From: Neptunomonas sp.
GTDB taxonomy: Bacteria; Pseudomonadota; Gammaproteobacteria; Pseudomonadales; Balneatricaceae
Direction: 5' to 3'
Assembly: GCF_016744175.1 (NCBI RefSeq)
Contig: NZ_JADGEV010000035.1
Span: forward strand, 1-42,187
DNA: 42,187 nt
Part shown: one piece after another, positions 1-8,458 of the stretch
Position numbering within the stretch: position 1 is the stretch's first letter
How the letters are laid out: each line of letters starts with the position of its first letter
The notes under the pieces: model-generated
What the model saw: only the letters and a program-made list of their open reading frames with translations
Databases searched by the model: none
Told to the model about the DNA's origin: nothing
Made by a program: the position numbers and the translations under genes

Positions 1-194
1 TGTTCATCTGCTTGCGGGATATCTTTCTGCTCATCTGCCAGAGCATCCTTTTCTATTGCCTCTTGTGCAGCAACTTCGGATGCTACTTCCAAGCCATCAC
101 TGGCAACGGAACCCTGTTGACTGTCAACTGCTTCAGCAACTTCTTTTTGTGCCTCTTCGCTGGATGAAAACATTGATCTCAGCTTCTTAAACAT
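1..194 (-). CDS. N-terminal part of a protein with a very acidic N-terminus, possibly FtsY (partial)
   Basis: The gene runs off the left edge, so only the first 64 codons are visible. The ATG at 194-192 (minus strand) is preceded by GAGGA about seven bases upstream, a good ribosome binding site. The protein begins with a short basic-hydrophobic stretch (MFKKLRSMFSSSEEAQ) and continues as a low-complexity region rich in Glu, Asp, Ala and Gln. That pattern fits the A domain of the signal recognition particle receptor FtsY, whose GTPase domain would lie outside the window. Other membrane-associated proteins with acidic linkers are equally possible, because no conserved domain is visible. The gene is divergent from the antiporter gene, with a 144 bp region between them. 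Confidence 0.55.
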   Translation of the reverse strand, partial: MFKKLRSMFSSSEEAQKEVAEAVDSQQGSVASDGLEVASEVAAQEAIEKDALADEQKDIPQADE

Positions 195-263
195 GCTTGT
201 TCCTCAAAACACTGAATACGCCAATAACTAATGAAAAAATGCAATAATAATATGGCAGTTACG

Positions 264-296
264 ACTATGATTTAAAAAAGAATATCTTATCATAGT
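264..296. repeat. 8 bp inverted repeat in the divergent promoter region
   Basis: ACTATGAT at 264-271 is repeated inverted as ATCATAGT at 289-296 with a 17-base AT-rich spacer. It lies between the partial gene at the left edge and the antiporter gene, 43 bases before the antiporter start. It could be a two-site operator or a chance repeat in AT-rich DNA. Confidence 0.35.
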
Positions 297-338
297 GCGA
301 CGCTCCACAAACCCATTGATCTAAAAATGTAGGAAACT

Positions 339-1949
339 ATGGACTTTATCTGGATTTTGTTTGCTTTTGTTTGTGGGCTCATGGTCAAGCTGATCTCTCT
401 CCCTCCCCTTATAGGTTTCTTGTTTGCCGGTTTTGTACTCCATTTTATTGGTGTCGAGCCAACAGACTCTCTCAGTACTCTGGCTGATCTGGGCATTACA
501 CTCATGCTGTTCACTATCGGTCTTAAATTGCATGTTTCCGATCTACTCAAACGAGAAATATGGGCCAGCACTTTGTCTCACATGGGTATTTGGACACTTT
601 TATTTGGCTCTTTTTCTCTACTCTTAGCCCTTGCATCTTTTCCATTTTTTTTAGATATAAGCTTACAAACCGCAGCCCTTCTCGGTTTTGCATTAAGTTT
701 TAGTAGCACCGTCTGTATTATAAAGTTGCTAGAAGAAAGCGGGGAAATGAAAACTCGCCATGGTCAGATTGCTATCGGCGTGTTGGTTATGCAAGACATA
801 GCTGCTGTTATATTTTTAGTTTTTGCTACCGGGAAAATCCCTTCTATTTGGGCGTTAGGGTTATTTGCTCTCGTATTCATCCGCCCCCTTTTTGATGCGT
901 TGCTCAATAGGGCTGGGCATGGCGAAATGCTGCCTTTAACAGGCTTCTTTCTTGCCCTTGGTGGCTACGAGCTATTCACTTTAGTAGGCGTTAAAGGTGA
1001 TCTGGGCGCTCTCTTATTTGGTGTATTATTGAGCCATCACTCAAAAGCAAGCGAGCTAACAAAATCCCTCCTCAGCTTTAAAGACCTGTTTCTAATCGGT
1101 TTCTTTCTCTCCATTGGCTTCACTGCACTCCCCAACTGGGAAATGCTTGGCATGGCCTCTCTCGTTTCTTGTGTAATTCTTATAAAATTTCTTATGTTTT
1201 TCTTTATATTCTTACGTTTAAATTTACGAGGTCGAACATCCTTCCTCTCCGCCTTAGCACTGAGTAATTTTAGTGAATTTGGCTTAATAGTAGCTGCACT
1301 ATGTGTAGACTCAGGGTGGTTAAATAAAGAGTGGCTTGTAATTCTTGCTTTGTCCGTATCGATATCTTTCATTCTTACGAGTCTTTTTTATAGGCATGCT
1401 CATCAGATTTATCGAATATACAAAGAAAAAATCAAGCATTTCGAAAGTCACACTCGTTTAAAGGAAGACTTATTCATCCAACCCCCTCATGCAGAAATTC
1501 TAGTAATCGGCTTAGGGCGTGTCGGTAAAGGAGCATTTAAAGCGTTACAAAATATTGTTGATCAACGCGTAGTTGGCATGGATGCAGACAGGATTAGAGT
1601 CAAAGAATATCAGCTACTAGGTATGAATGTATTTTTTGGAGACGGTGAAGATGCCGACCTATGGGAAAGCTTTGATACTTCAGGCATAAAACTTATTCTA
1701 CTGGCACTCCCCTCCATTGAAGATGATAAAAATATAACCATTCAGCTTCGAAATGCTCACTACAAGGGTCAGATTGCAGCAATTGCACGCTATCAGGATG
1801 AGCGCGACCAATTAATCAAAGCGGGCATCAATAATGTCTTCAACTTCTATACCGAGGCAGGTATTGGTTTTGCGGAAGAAAGCTTGTTACTTATTGGAGA
1901 ACAGCCTTGCGAAAAACAACACAGAGCTAAGCTTTTACCAATACTTTGA
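339..1949 (+). CDS. Kef/YbaL-type monovalent cation:proton antiporter (CPA2) with RCK domain
   Basis: This is an inner-membrane transporter expected to exchange K+ or another monovalent cation for H+. About the first 350 of 536 residues form a run of hydrophobic helices typical of the CPA2 fold, including the conserved stretch near residues 115-135 (LGFALSFSSTVCIIKLLEE). From about residue 385 a cytosolic RCK/TrkA-N domain begins with the nucleotide-binding glycine motif VIGLGRVGKGAF, followed by an acidic residue after the second strand (GMDAD). A full KefC C-terminus is shorter here, so YbaL- or KefB-like is a better description than KefC. No KefF/KefG-type quinone reductase lies next to it. 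The start is an ATG with AGGAA a few bases upstream. A plus-strand terminator lies at 2081-2120. Confidence 0.85.
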   Translation: MDFIWILFAFVCGLMVKLISLPPLIGFLFAGFVLHFIGVEPTDSLSTLADLGITLMLFTIGLKLHVSDLLKREIWASTLSHMGIWTLLFGSFSLLLALASFPFFLDISLQTAALLGFALSFSSTVCIIKLLEESGEMKTRHGQIAIGVLVMQDIAAVIFLVFATGKIPSIWALGLFALVFIRPLFDALLNRAGHGEMLPLTGFFLALGGYELFTLVGVKGDLGALLFGVLLSHHSKASELTKSLLSFKDLFLIGFFLSIGFTALPNWEMLGMASLVSCVILIKFLMFFFIFLRLNLRGRTSFLSALALSNFSEFGLIVAALCVDSGWLNKEWLVILALSVSISFILTSLFYRHAHQIYRIYKEKIKHFESHTRLKEDLFIQPPHAEILVIGLGRVGKGAFKALQNIVDQRVVGMDADRIRVKEYQLLGMNVFFGDGEDADLWESFDTSGIKLILLALPSIEDDKNITIQLRNAHYKGQIAAIARYQDERDQLIKAGINNVFNFYTEAGIGFAEESLLLIGEQPCEKQHRAKLLPIL

Positions 1950-1974
1950 ATCTATTTATTATTTGAATAAACCG

Positions 1975-2006
1975 TTTAAAAAAACCCCACATGAAACCAT
2001 GTGGGG
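1975..2006 (-). terminator. Rho-independent terminator of the prp operon
   Basis: A perfect 9 bp stem (CCCCACATG at 1985-1993 with CATGTGGGG at 1998-2006) and a four-base loop are followed on the minus strand by a run of seven T (1984-1978). It serves transcription leaving prpF. It lies only 36 bases after the antiporter stop codon, beyond the plus-strand terminator. Confidence 0.85.
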
Positions 2007-2080
2007 CCAAAGAAGTAGAAGCAGACCCTTCCTGATAGGGAGTTGGATCTACCACATCCCCACTTCAACCGGAAAACAAT

Positions 2081-2120
2081 AACCCGGCCATTGCAGTAAT
2101 GACCGGGTTAATGGTTTTTT
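2081..2120 (+). terminator. Terminator of the antiporter gene
   Basis: AACCCGGCCATT (2081-2092) pairs with AATGACCGGGTT (2098-2109), apart from one internal C/A mismatch, around a five-base loop. TTTTTT follows at 2115-2120. It is oriented for plus-strand transcripts from the antiporter gene and ends 15 bases before the prpF stop. Confidence 0.7.
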
Positions 2121-2134
2121 ACTAATTAACTTCG

Positions 2135-3313
2135 TTAGAAAGCATCGCCAGGAATACGCACCCAGCCTTCCATTAGCACACGAGCGCTACGGCTCATAAT
2201 GGCTTTAGTCGCTGTCCACTCGCCATTAACTTTTGCAGCTTCAGCACCTACTTTTAAAGTACCTGAAGGATGGCCAAACGTGACAGCATTGCGATTTCCA
2301 CCACCCGCAGCAATATTGACTAATGTACCGGGAATAGCAGCCGCTGTACCAATAGCAACAGCCGCCGTGCCCATCATAGCATGGTGTAATTTACCCATAG
2401 AAAGTGCACGAACAGCCACATCAATATCATCAGTGGTGACTTGCTTTCCACTAGAAGAAACATAGTTTTGTGCAGGTGCGCAAAAAGCGACCTTAGGTGT
2501 ATGTTGGCGAGCAACCGCTTCTGATATGTCTTTAATAAGACCCATGCGGACAGCTCCGTAGGCCCTTATGGTCTCAAAGCGCTCTAGTGCCACCGGGTCG
2601 CCATTAATAGCCTCTTGAAGCTCAGTTCCATTGTAACCAATTTCATCTGCGTTAAGGAAAATGGTAGGGATGCCTGCATTAATCATCGTTGCTTTAAACG
2701 TACCAACGCCCGGGACGTCAAGATCATCAACGAGGTTGCCAGTAGGAAACATAGCCCCATCACCATCTGCCGGGTCCATAAACTCAACTTGAACTTCTGC
2801 TGCAGGAAACGTCACACCATCCAGCTCAAAATCACCTGTTTCTTGCACTTCACCATTAGTGATAGGCACATGAGCAATAATTGTTTTCTTAATATTTGCC
2901 TGCCAAATCCTAACAATACACACGCCATTTTCAGGAATGCGGTTTGCATCAACCAAACCACCACTAATAGCAAATGCACCTACCGCCGCTGTTAGATTAC
3001 CGCAGTTACCACTCCAATCTACAAAAGCTCTATCTATAGCTACTTGACCAAACAGATAATCGACATCATGTTCAGGTTGGTTACTCTTATCTAGAATAAC
3101 TGTTTTACTTGTACTCGACGTAGCTCCGCCCATTCCATCAGTTTGCTTACCATATGGGTCTGGAGAACCGATAACGCGCATAAGTATATTATCGCGCGCA
3201 GCACCAGGTACCTGAGCAGCTTCAGGAAGGTCCTGGCGGCGAAAAAACACACCTTTACTCGTTCCACCGCGGATATAGGTAGCAGGAATTTTAATTTGAG
3301 GTACTTGCGACAT
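2135..3313 (-). CDS. prpF: PrpF, methylaconitate isomerase (AcnD accessory protein)
   Basis: PrpF is a cytosolic two-domain isomerase of the diaminopimelate-epimerase-like fold. It is required with AcnD to turn 2-methylcitrate into 2-methylisocitrate, probably by shifting the double bond of the methylaconitate made by AcnD. The 392-residue length and the motifs IPATYIRGGTSKGVFF at the N-terminus, SGNCGNLTAAVG near residue 100 and GGGNRNAVTFGHPSGTLKVG near residue 340 are those of the family. It is the last gene of the operon prpR-prpB-prpC-acnD-prpF and is separated from acnD by a 250-base region with a hairpin. The ATG start has a modest AGGA upstream. Confidence 0.93.
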   Translation of the reverse strand: MSQVPQIKIPATYIRGGTSKGVFFRRQDLPEAAQVPGAARDNILMRVIGSPDPYGKQTDGMGGATSSTSKTVILDKSNQPEHDVDYLFGQVAIDRAFVDWSGNCGNLTAAVGAFAISGGLVDANRIPENGVCIVRIWQANIKKTIIAHVPITNGEVQETGDFELDGVTFPAAEVQVEFMDPADGDGAMFPTGNLVDDLDVPGVGTFKATMINAGIPTIFLNADEIGYNGTELQEAINGDPVALERFETIRAYGAVRMGLIKDISEAVARQHTPKVAFCAPAQNYVSSSGKQVTTDDIDVAVRALSMGKLHHAMMGTAAVAIGTAAAIPGTLVNIAAGGGNRNAVTFGHPSGTLKVGAEAAKVNGEWTATKAIMSRSARVLMEGWVRIPGDAF

Positions 3314-3497
3314 AATATAATTGTCCTATCTTATCGGGCGCTAATGATCATCAGCACCACGGTTCAGAAAAATCTTAATAACGTCAACTACGGTTCAGCG
3401 GCATTGCAGCCAACCTACACAGCAGAGGTAATTAAAAGTTTTCTTGTGGTTATTAAAATCGTGTTGCTTAAGTAGACCGGTATGCGCTGCCCCTCAT

Positions 3498-3525
3498 ACA
3501 GTACACAGCAATGACTGTGTACTGT
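3498..3525. repeat. 11 bp perfect hairpin between acnD and prpF
   Basis: ACAGTACACAG (3498-3508) and CTGTGTACTGT (3515-3525) form an 11 bp stem with a six-base loop, 39 bases after the acnD stop codon. No T-run follows on either strand, so it does not look like a simple terminator. It may be an mRNA-stabilising or processing element that sets different levels of AcnD and PrpF, or a protein-binding palindrome. The rest of the 250-base gap shows nothing recognisable. Confidence 0.6.
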
Positions 3526-3563
3526 TTGAAGACAAAACAACACTTACCGATCGTATGTAATGC

Positions 3564-6173
3564 TTAAACGGTTGCTTCTAAGAAATCCTGAGCAAAACGT
3601 TGTAGTACACCACCGGCGTTGTACACATTCACTTCAGCTGCAGTATCCAAACGACAAGTCATGGGCACTTTAACTGTTTCACCATTGGCACGATTAATGA
3701 TGACGGTAAGCTCTGCACGAGGAGAGACATCGCCTTCTACATCAAAGGTTTCTGTACCATCAATCGCGTAAGTTTTACGTGTTTCACCCTCTTTAAATTG
3801 AAGTGGCAATACACCCATACCAACAAGGTTCGTACGGTGAATACGCTCAAAGCCTTCAGCCATGATCGCTTCAACACCTGCTAGACGTACACCTTTTGCA
3901 GCCCAATCACGTGATGAGCCCTGACCATAGTCAGCACCCGCAACGATAATTAACGGCTGCTTACGCTCCATGTAGGTTTCAATCGCTTCCCACATGCGGC
4001 TTTCTTGGCCTTCTGGTTCAATACGCGCCAACGACCCCTGCTTAACATCACCTTTTTCATCAAGGCACATTTCGTTTAGCAGTTTAGGGTTAGCAAACGT
4101 TGCACGCTGTGCCGTTAGGTGATCACCTCGATGTGTTGCATAAGAGTTGTAATCTTCTTCTGGCAAGCCCATTTTGGCGCAATATTCACCTGCAGCACTT
4201 GATGCTTGAATTGCATTTGATGGAGACAAGTGATCAGTTGTGATGTTATCGCCAAGTACAGCCAATGGACGCATACCTTTCATCGTACGCTCACCTGCTA
4301 AAGCACCTTCCCAATAAGGAGGACGACGGATGTAAGTAGTCTGTGGACGCCAGTCATATAGCGGACTTGCAGATTTCTCTACTGCTCCTAAGTCAAACAT
4401 TGGGATGTAAACTTGGCTAAACTGCTCAGGTTTAACGGCCTTCGCAACAATCGCATCGATCTCTTCATCACTAGGCCAAATATCTTTCAGAGTGATTGGA
4501 TTACCGTCTTTATCATTACCCAATACATCTTTTTCAATATCAAAACGTATCGTACCGGCAATCGCATAAGCGACAACTAGCGGAGGCGAAGCCAAGAACG
4601 CTTGCTTTGCATGCGGGTGAATACGGCCGTCAAAGTTACGGTTACCAGAAAGCACCGCTGTAGAGTACAAATCACGATCGATGATCTCTTTCTGAATAAC
4701 AGGATCCAATGCGCCACTCATGCCATTACACGTAGTACAGGCATAACCAACAATACCGAAACCTAGTTGTTCCATCTCAGACAACAAACCCGCTTCTTCT
4801 AAATACAACTTGGCCACTTTAGAGCCTGGCGCAAATGACGACTTAACCCAAGGCTTACGAACAAGGCCTAATTCGTTTGCTTTCTTAGCGACTAAACCTG
4901 CTGCCACTACGTTACGTGGATTAGAGGTGTTAGTACACGAAGTGATCGCGGCGATAATTACCGCGCCATCAGGCATCAAACCATCAGCTTCTTCAACCTT
5001 AGCCGCAGCCAACATGTCGTCACTGGCGATACCGCGCTCATTTAGCGCAGACGTTGGTAGACGGCGGTGCGGGTTCGACGGACCAGCCATGTTGCGGACA
5101 ACAGTCGACAGATCAAACTCAAGAACACGCTCATATTCAACACTTTCTAGATCATCTGCCCACAAACCTGTCAGTTTGGCATACTGCTCAACAAGAGCAA
5201 CTTGCTCAGGCTCACGCCCCGTCAGTTTCAAATAGTCGATGGTCTGCTCGTCAATATAGAACATACCCGCAGACGCACCAAACTCAGGCGTCATATTGGA
5301 GATAGTGGCACGGTCACCGATCGTTAGGTTTTTAGCACCCTCACCAAAGAACTCTAGGTAAGCAGAAACAACTTTCTGGTTACGTAAAAACTCGGTGATA
5401 GCCAATACGATATCTGTAGCAGTAATGCCAGGCTGGCGCTTACCCGTAAGCTTTACACCAATGATGTCCGGTAGGCGCATCATGGACGGTAGGCCCAGCA
5501 TAACGGTTTCAGCTTCAAGTCCGCCAACACCAATCGCAACAACACCTAACGCATCAACATGTGGCGTGTGAGAGTCAGTACCGACACAAGTATCTGGGTA
5601 AGCAACACCATCACGCGCTTGAATAACTGGGGACATTTTCTCCAAGTTAATCTGGTGCATGATGCCGTTACCAGCAGGGATTACATCGACATTATCGAAT
5701 GCAGTCTTGCACCACTCGATAAAGTGAAAACGATCATCGTTACGACGGTCTTCAATTGAACGGTTCTTTTCAAATGCATCTGGATCAAAACCTGCCGCTT
5801 CAACAGCAAGGGAGTGATCAACGATTAACTGTGTAGGCACAACAGGGTTAACTTTAGAAGGGTCACCACCTTGATCAGCAATCGCATCACGCAAACCAGC
5901 CAAATCAACCAAGGCTGTTTGTCCTAAAATATCATGACAAACAACACGTGCCGGATACCAAGGAAAATCCAGTTCACGTTTAAATTCGATAAGCTGTTTT
6001 AGTGAATCAGTTAATGCTTCAGGCTCACAGCGGCGAACCAGCTGCTCAGCCAATACGCGGGAAGTATAAGGTAGTTTTGCATAAGATCCAGGTTGAATCT
6101 CTTCGATTGCTGCACGCGTATCGAAGTAATCTAGCTTTGTACCTGGTAATGATTTGCGGTATTCAGTATTCAT
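3564..6173 (-). CDS. acnD: AcnD, Fe/S-dependent 2-methylcitrate dehydratase (2-methylaconitate-forming)
   Basis: AcnD is an aconitase-family [4Fe-4S] enzyme that dehydrates 2-methylcitrate to a methylaconitate isomer in propionate breakdown. With PrpF it replaces PrpD, which is absent here. The 869-residue protein shows the aconitase layout: substrate motif near residues 195-205 (CVGTDSHTPHVDALG), cluster cysteines in ITSCTNTSNP (about 420) and YACTTCNGMSG (about 485), and the mobile swivel domain at the C-terminus with GADYGQGSSRDWAAKG. The position between prpC and prpF supports AcnD over the housekeeping aconitase AcnA. GGAG stands about ten bases before the ATG. A terminator-like hairpin separates it from prpC, so it may be expressed at a lower level or from its own promoter. 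Confidence 0.93.
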   Translation of the reverse strand: MNTEYRKSLPGTKLDYFDTRAAIEEIQPGSYAKLPYTSRVLAEQLVRRCEPEALTDSLKQLIEFKRELDFPWYPARVVCHDILGQTALVDLAGLRDAIADQGGDPSKVNPVVPTQLIVDHSLAVEAAGFDPDAFEKNRSIEDRRNDDRFHFIEWCKTAFDNVDVIPAGNGIMHQINLEKMSPVIQARDGVAYPDTCVGTDSHTPHVDALGVVAIGVGGLEAETVMLGLPSMMRLPDIIGVKLTGKRQPGITATDIVLAITEFLRNQKVVSAYLEFFGEGAKNLTIGDRATISNMTPEFGASAGMFYIDEQTIDYLKLTGREPEQVALVEQYAKLTGLWADDLESVEYERVLEFDLSTVVRNMAGPSNPHRRLPTSALNERGIASDDMLAAAKVEEADGLMPDGAVIIAAITSCTNTSNPRNVVAAGLVAKKANELGLVRKPWVKSSFAPGSKVAKLYLEEAGLLSEMEQLGFGIVGYACTTCNGMSGALDPVIQKEIIDRDLYSTAVLSGNRNFDGRIHPHAKQAFLASPPLVVAYAIAGTIRFDIEKDVLGNDKDGNPITLKDIWPSDEEIDAIVAKAVKPEQFSQVYIPMFDLGAVEKSASPLYDWRPQTTYIRRPPYWEGALAGERTMKGMRPLAVLGDNITTDHLSPSNAIQASSAAGEYCAKMGLPEEDYNSYATHRGDHLTAQRATFANPKLLNEMCLDEKGDVKQGSLARIEPEGQESRMWEAIETYMERKQPLIIVAGADYGQGSSRDWAAKGVRLAGVEAIMAEGFERIHRTNLVGMGVLPLQFKEGETRKTYAIDGTETFDVEGDVSPRAELTVIINRANGETVKVPMTCRLDTAAEVNVYNAGGVLQRFAQDFLEATV

Positions 6174-6296
6174 TGCGTCTGAACTCCATTAAGTATGGTT
6201 CAGAGAGACGGGGCAGGCGTATTAGTGAATGGAAGCCAACCCAACCTTTTCTAAAGCAAAATTAATTATGGCCAAGCAGATATCTGTTAGCGCATA

Positions 6297-6327
6297 AAAA
6301 CTGTAAGGGCTGAAGAATCAGCCCTTA
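6297..6327 (-). terminator. Terminator-like hairpin between prpC and acnD
   Basis: GTAAGGGCTGA (6303-6313) and TCAGCCCTTAC (6318-6327) form a perfect stem around a loop of about four bases, ten bases after the prpC stop codon. On the minus strand it is followed by AGTTTTTATG. It has the form of an intrinsic terminator inside the operon and would reduce readthrough from prpBC into acnD-prpF. Confidence 0.75.
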
Positions 6328-6336
6328 CTCGATCAA

Positions 6337-7467
6337 TCAACCACGGTTTTCGATAGCAACCCACTGCGCAGATTCAGGACCTGTGTAGTCAGCACTTGGA
6401 CGAATAATCCGGTTATTTGCACGCTGTTCCATCACATGGGCCGTCCAACCAGCCGCACGTGAACAAACAAAGATCGGCGTAAATAATTTGGTAGGAATAC
6501 CCATGAAGTTGTAAGCAGAAGCATGGAAAAAATCAGCATTACAAAAGAGTTTTTTCTCACGCCACATTATTGCTTCAACACGCTCAGAAACTGCATATAA
6601 GCTAGAGTCGCCAACTTGTTCAGATAATTTCTTAGACCATTCTTTAATAATGGCATTACGTGGATCAGACTCACTATAGATTGCGTGCCCAAATCCCATA
6701 ATTTTGTCTTTGCGCTCTAACATACCCATGATTTTAGCTTCTGCTTCATCAGGAGTTTTCCAGTTTTCAATCATATCCATCGCAGCTTCGTTCGCGCCAC
6801 CATGAAGTGGGCCGCGTAGCGAACCAATCGCTGCCGTTACGCAGCTATGAATATCCGACAACGTAGAAGCGCAAACACGTGCAGTAAACGTCGATGCATT
6901 AAACTCATGCTCAGCATACAAAATCAGAGAAGCATGCATTACATCGACATGCAAAGGCTCTGGTTTTTTATCGTGTAGCGTCCATAAAAACTGCTCAGCG
7001 ATAGAATCGGCGCCGGTATTTTCGTCAATGCGCTTGCCGTTATGGCTGAAGTTGTACCAGTAATTGATCAAGCCTGGGAATACGGCCAGCATACGATCAA
7101 TATGATCAAGCTGATCAGTAAAGCTCAGCTCAGTTTCTAGGTTACCCAGCATTGAGCAACCCGTACGCATAACATCCATTGGATGTGCATCCGCAGGAAT
7201 CTGTTCCAAAACAGTTTTCAATGCTGCTGGTAATGTACGCATGCCTTTTAGACGTGCTTTATATGCATCTAGCTCTGCTTGTGTTGGCAAAGCGCCGTAC
7301 AGTAACAGATATGCAACTTCTTCAAATTGTGCTTTATCAGCCAGCTCTTTAATGTCGTACCCACGATAGGTCAGACCTGCACCGGTTTGCCCCACAGTAC
7401 AGAGTGCAGTAACACCAGCAGACTGACCACGCAGGCCCGCACCACTTAGTTTTTTTGCTTCTGCCAT
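6337..7467 (-). CDS. prpC: PrpC, 2-methylcitrate synthase
   Basis: PrpC condenses propionyl-CoA with oxaloacetate to 2-methylcitrate, the entry step of the cycle. The 376-residue length is that of the short citrate synthase family. Catalytic motifs are present: GPLHGGANEAAM near residue 220, GFGHAIYSESDPR near residue 258, and the C-terminal region NADFFHASAYNFMGIPTKLF with its arginine-containing partner VCSRAAGW. Assignment as methylcitrate rather than citrate synthase rests on length and on the prpB and acnD neighbours. AGGAG stands about eight bases before the ATG. Confidence 0.94.
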   Translation of the reverse strand: MAEAKKLSGAGLRGQSAGVTALCTVGQTGAGLTYRGYDIKELADKAQFEEVAYLLLYGALPTQAELDAYKARLKGMRTLPAALKTVLEQIPADAHPMDVMRTGCSMLGNLETELSFTDQLDHIDRMLAVFPGLINYWYNFSHNGKRIDENTGADSIAEQFLWTLHDKKPEPLHVDVMHASLILYAEHEFNASTFTARVCASTLSDIHSCVTAAIGSLRGPLHGGANEAAMDMIENWKTPDEAEAKIMGMLERKDKIMGFGHAIYSESDPRNAIIKEWSKKLSEQVGDSSLYAVSERVEAIMWREKKLFCNADFFHASAYNFMGIPTKLFTPIFVCSRAAGWTAHVMEQRANNRIIRPSADYTGPESAQWVAIENRG

Positions 7468-7488
7468 CTGGTTTCTCCTTCTGTCATT

Positions 7489-7567
7489 GGGAGGCTTCGC
7501 CTCCCGTACCAGTTTTTCTAATTATTTAATTTTAATCGTACGATAAAGCTCTTAACAAATTTGTTAA
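7489..7567. repeat. Three palindromes in the prpB-prpC spacer
   Basis: Within 100 bases lie a hairpin GGGAGGC/GCCTCCC (7489-7505, loop TTC), the 10 bp palindrome ATCGTACGAT (7535-7544) and the 16 bp perfect palindrome TTAACAAATTTGTTAA (7552-7567), which ends at the prpB stop codon. None is followed by a T-run on the minus strand. They may act on mRNA processing or stability, or one may bind a protein. Confidence 0.5.
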
Positions 7568-8458
7568 TTACTTGTTTTTACCTTCAGCAAAAAGCGCATC
7601 TAGCTTCTGCTCAAAATCATGATAGTTTAAGAAATCATATAGCTCCATACGCGTTTGCATCGTATCAACTACTGCTTTTTGATCACCATCACGCAGTAAT
7701 GCTTCATAAACATTCAGTGCTGCTTTATTCGCCGCACGGAAAGCTGAAAGCGGGTACAGCACCATAGAAGCACCATTTGCCACAAGCTCTTCTGTGTTAA
7801 ACAACGGCGTAGCACCGAATTCAGTAATATTCGCGAGTAAATGAGCTCCGTTAATACCATCTGCAAACGCTTTGTAATCTTCTAGTGTGTGAACAGCTTC
7901 TGCGAAGATACCGTCAGCACCTGCTTCAAGACATGCTTGAGCACGATCTACTGCAGAGTTTAAACCTTCCATTTGGAAAGCATCAGTACGTGCAATAATG
8001 AAAAAGTCATCATCTGTTTTCGCATCAACAGCAGCTTTAACGCGATCAACCATTTCCTGAGAAGAAACGATTTCTTTATTTGGACGATGGCCGCAACGCT
8101 TTTGTGCAATCTGATCTTCTATGTGAACAGCAGCAGCGCCGGCTTTAGTCATCTCTTTAACTGTGCGAGAAATGTTAAACGCCCCACCCCAGCCTGTATC
8201 GATGTCAACTAATAAAGGAGTTTCAACAGCACTACTGATACGACGAACATCTTCCAGAACATCATTCATGGAGGTCATACCCAAATCAGGCAAACCATAA
8301 GAAGTATTGGCAACACCACCACCCGAAAGGTAGATAGCTTTATGGCCAACACGCTCAGCCATCATCGCATGGTACGCATTAGTGGTGCCTACAATTTGAA
8401 GTGGTTTTGCTTCTAATAGCGCTTTGCGGAATCGACCGCCTGCAGTAAGTTTAGCCAT
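7568..8458 (-). CDS. prpB: PrpB, 2-methylisocitrate lyase
   Basis: PrpB cleaves 2-methylisocitrate to pyruvate and succinate, the last step of the methylcitrate cycle. It belongs to the isocitrate lyase/PEP mutase superfamily. The 296-residue protein has the expected [18 protein letters not shown] near residue 45, the metal-site aspartates in DIDTGWGG near residue 85, and the catalytic cysteine loop in [10 protein letters not shown] near residue 120. The ATG at 8458-8456 lies inside the end of the regulator gene (8-base overlap), with AAGGGG just upstream, so translation of the two is probably coupled. Confidence 0.95.
   Translation of the reverse strand: MAKLTAGGRFRKALLEAKPLQIVGTTNAYHAMMAERVGHKAIYLSGGGVANTSYGLPDLGMTSMNDVLEDVRRISSAVETPLLVDIDTGWGGAFNISRTVKEMTKAGAAAVHIEDQIAQKRCGHRPNKEIVSSQEMVDRVKAAVDAKTDDDFFIIARTDAFQMEGLNSAVDRAQACLEAGADGIFAEAVHTLEDYKAFADGINGAHLLANITEFGATPLFNTEELVANGASMVLYPLSAFRAANKAALNVYEALLRDGDQKAVVDTMQTRMELYDFLNYHDFEQKLDALFAEGKNK

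Noticed and set aside
1834-2082. 82-codon plus-strand frame overlapping the antiporter end and the terminator
   Set aside because: It runs through the terminator hairpin and has no homology or binding site.
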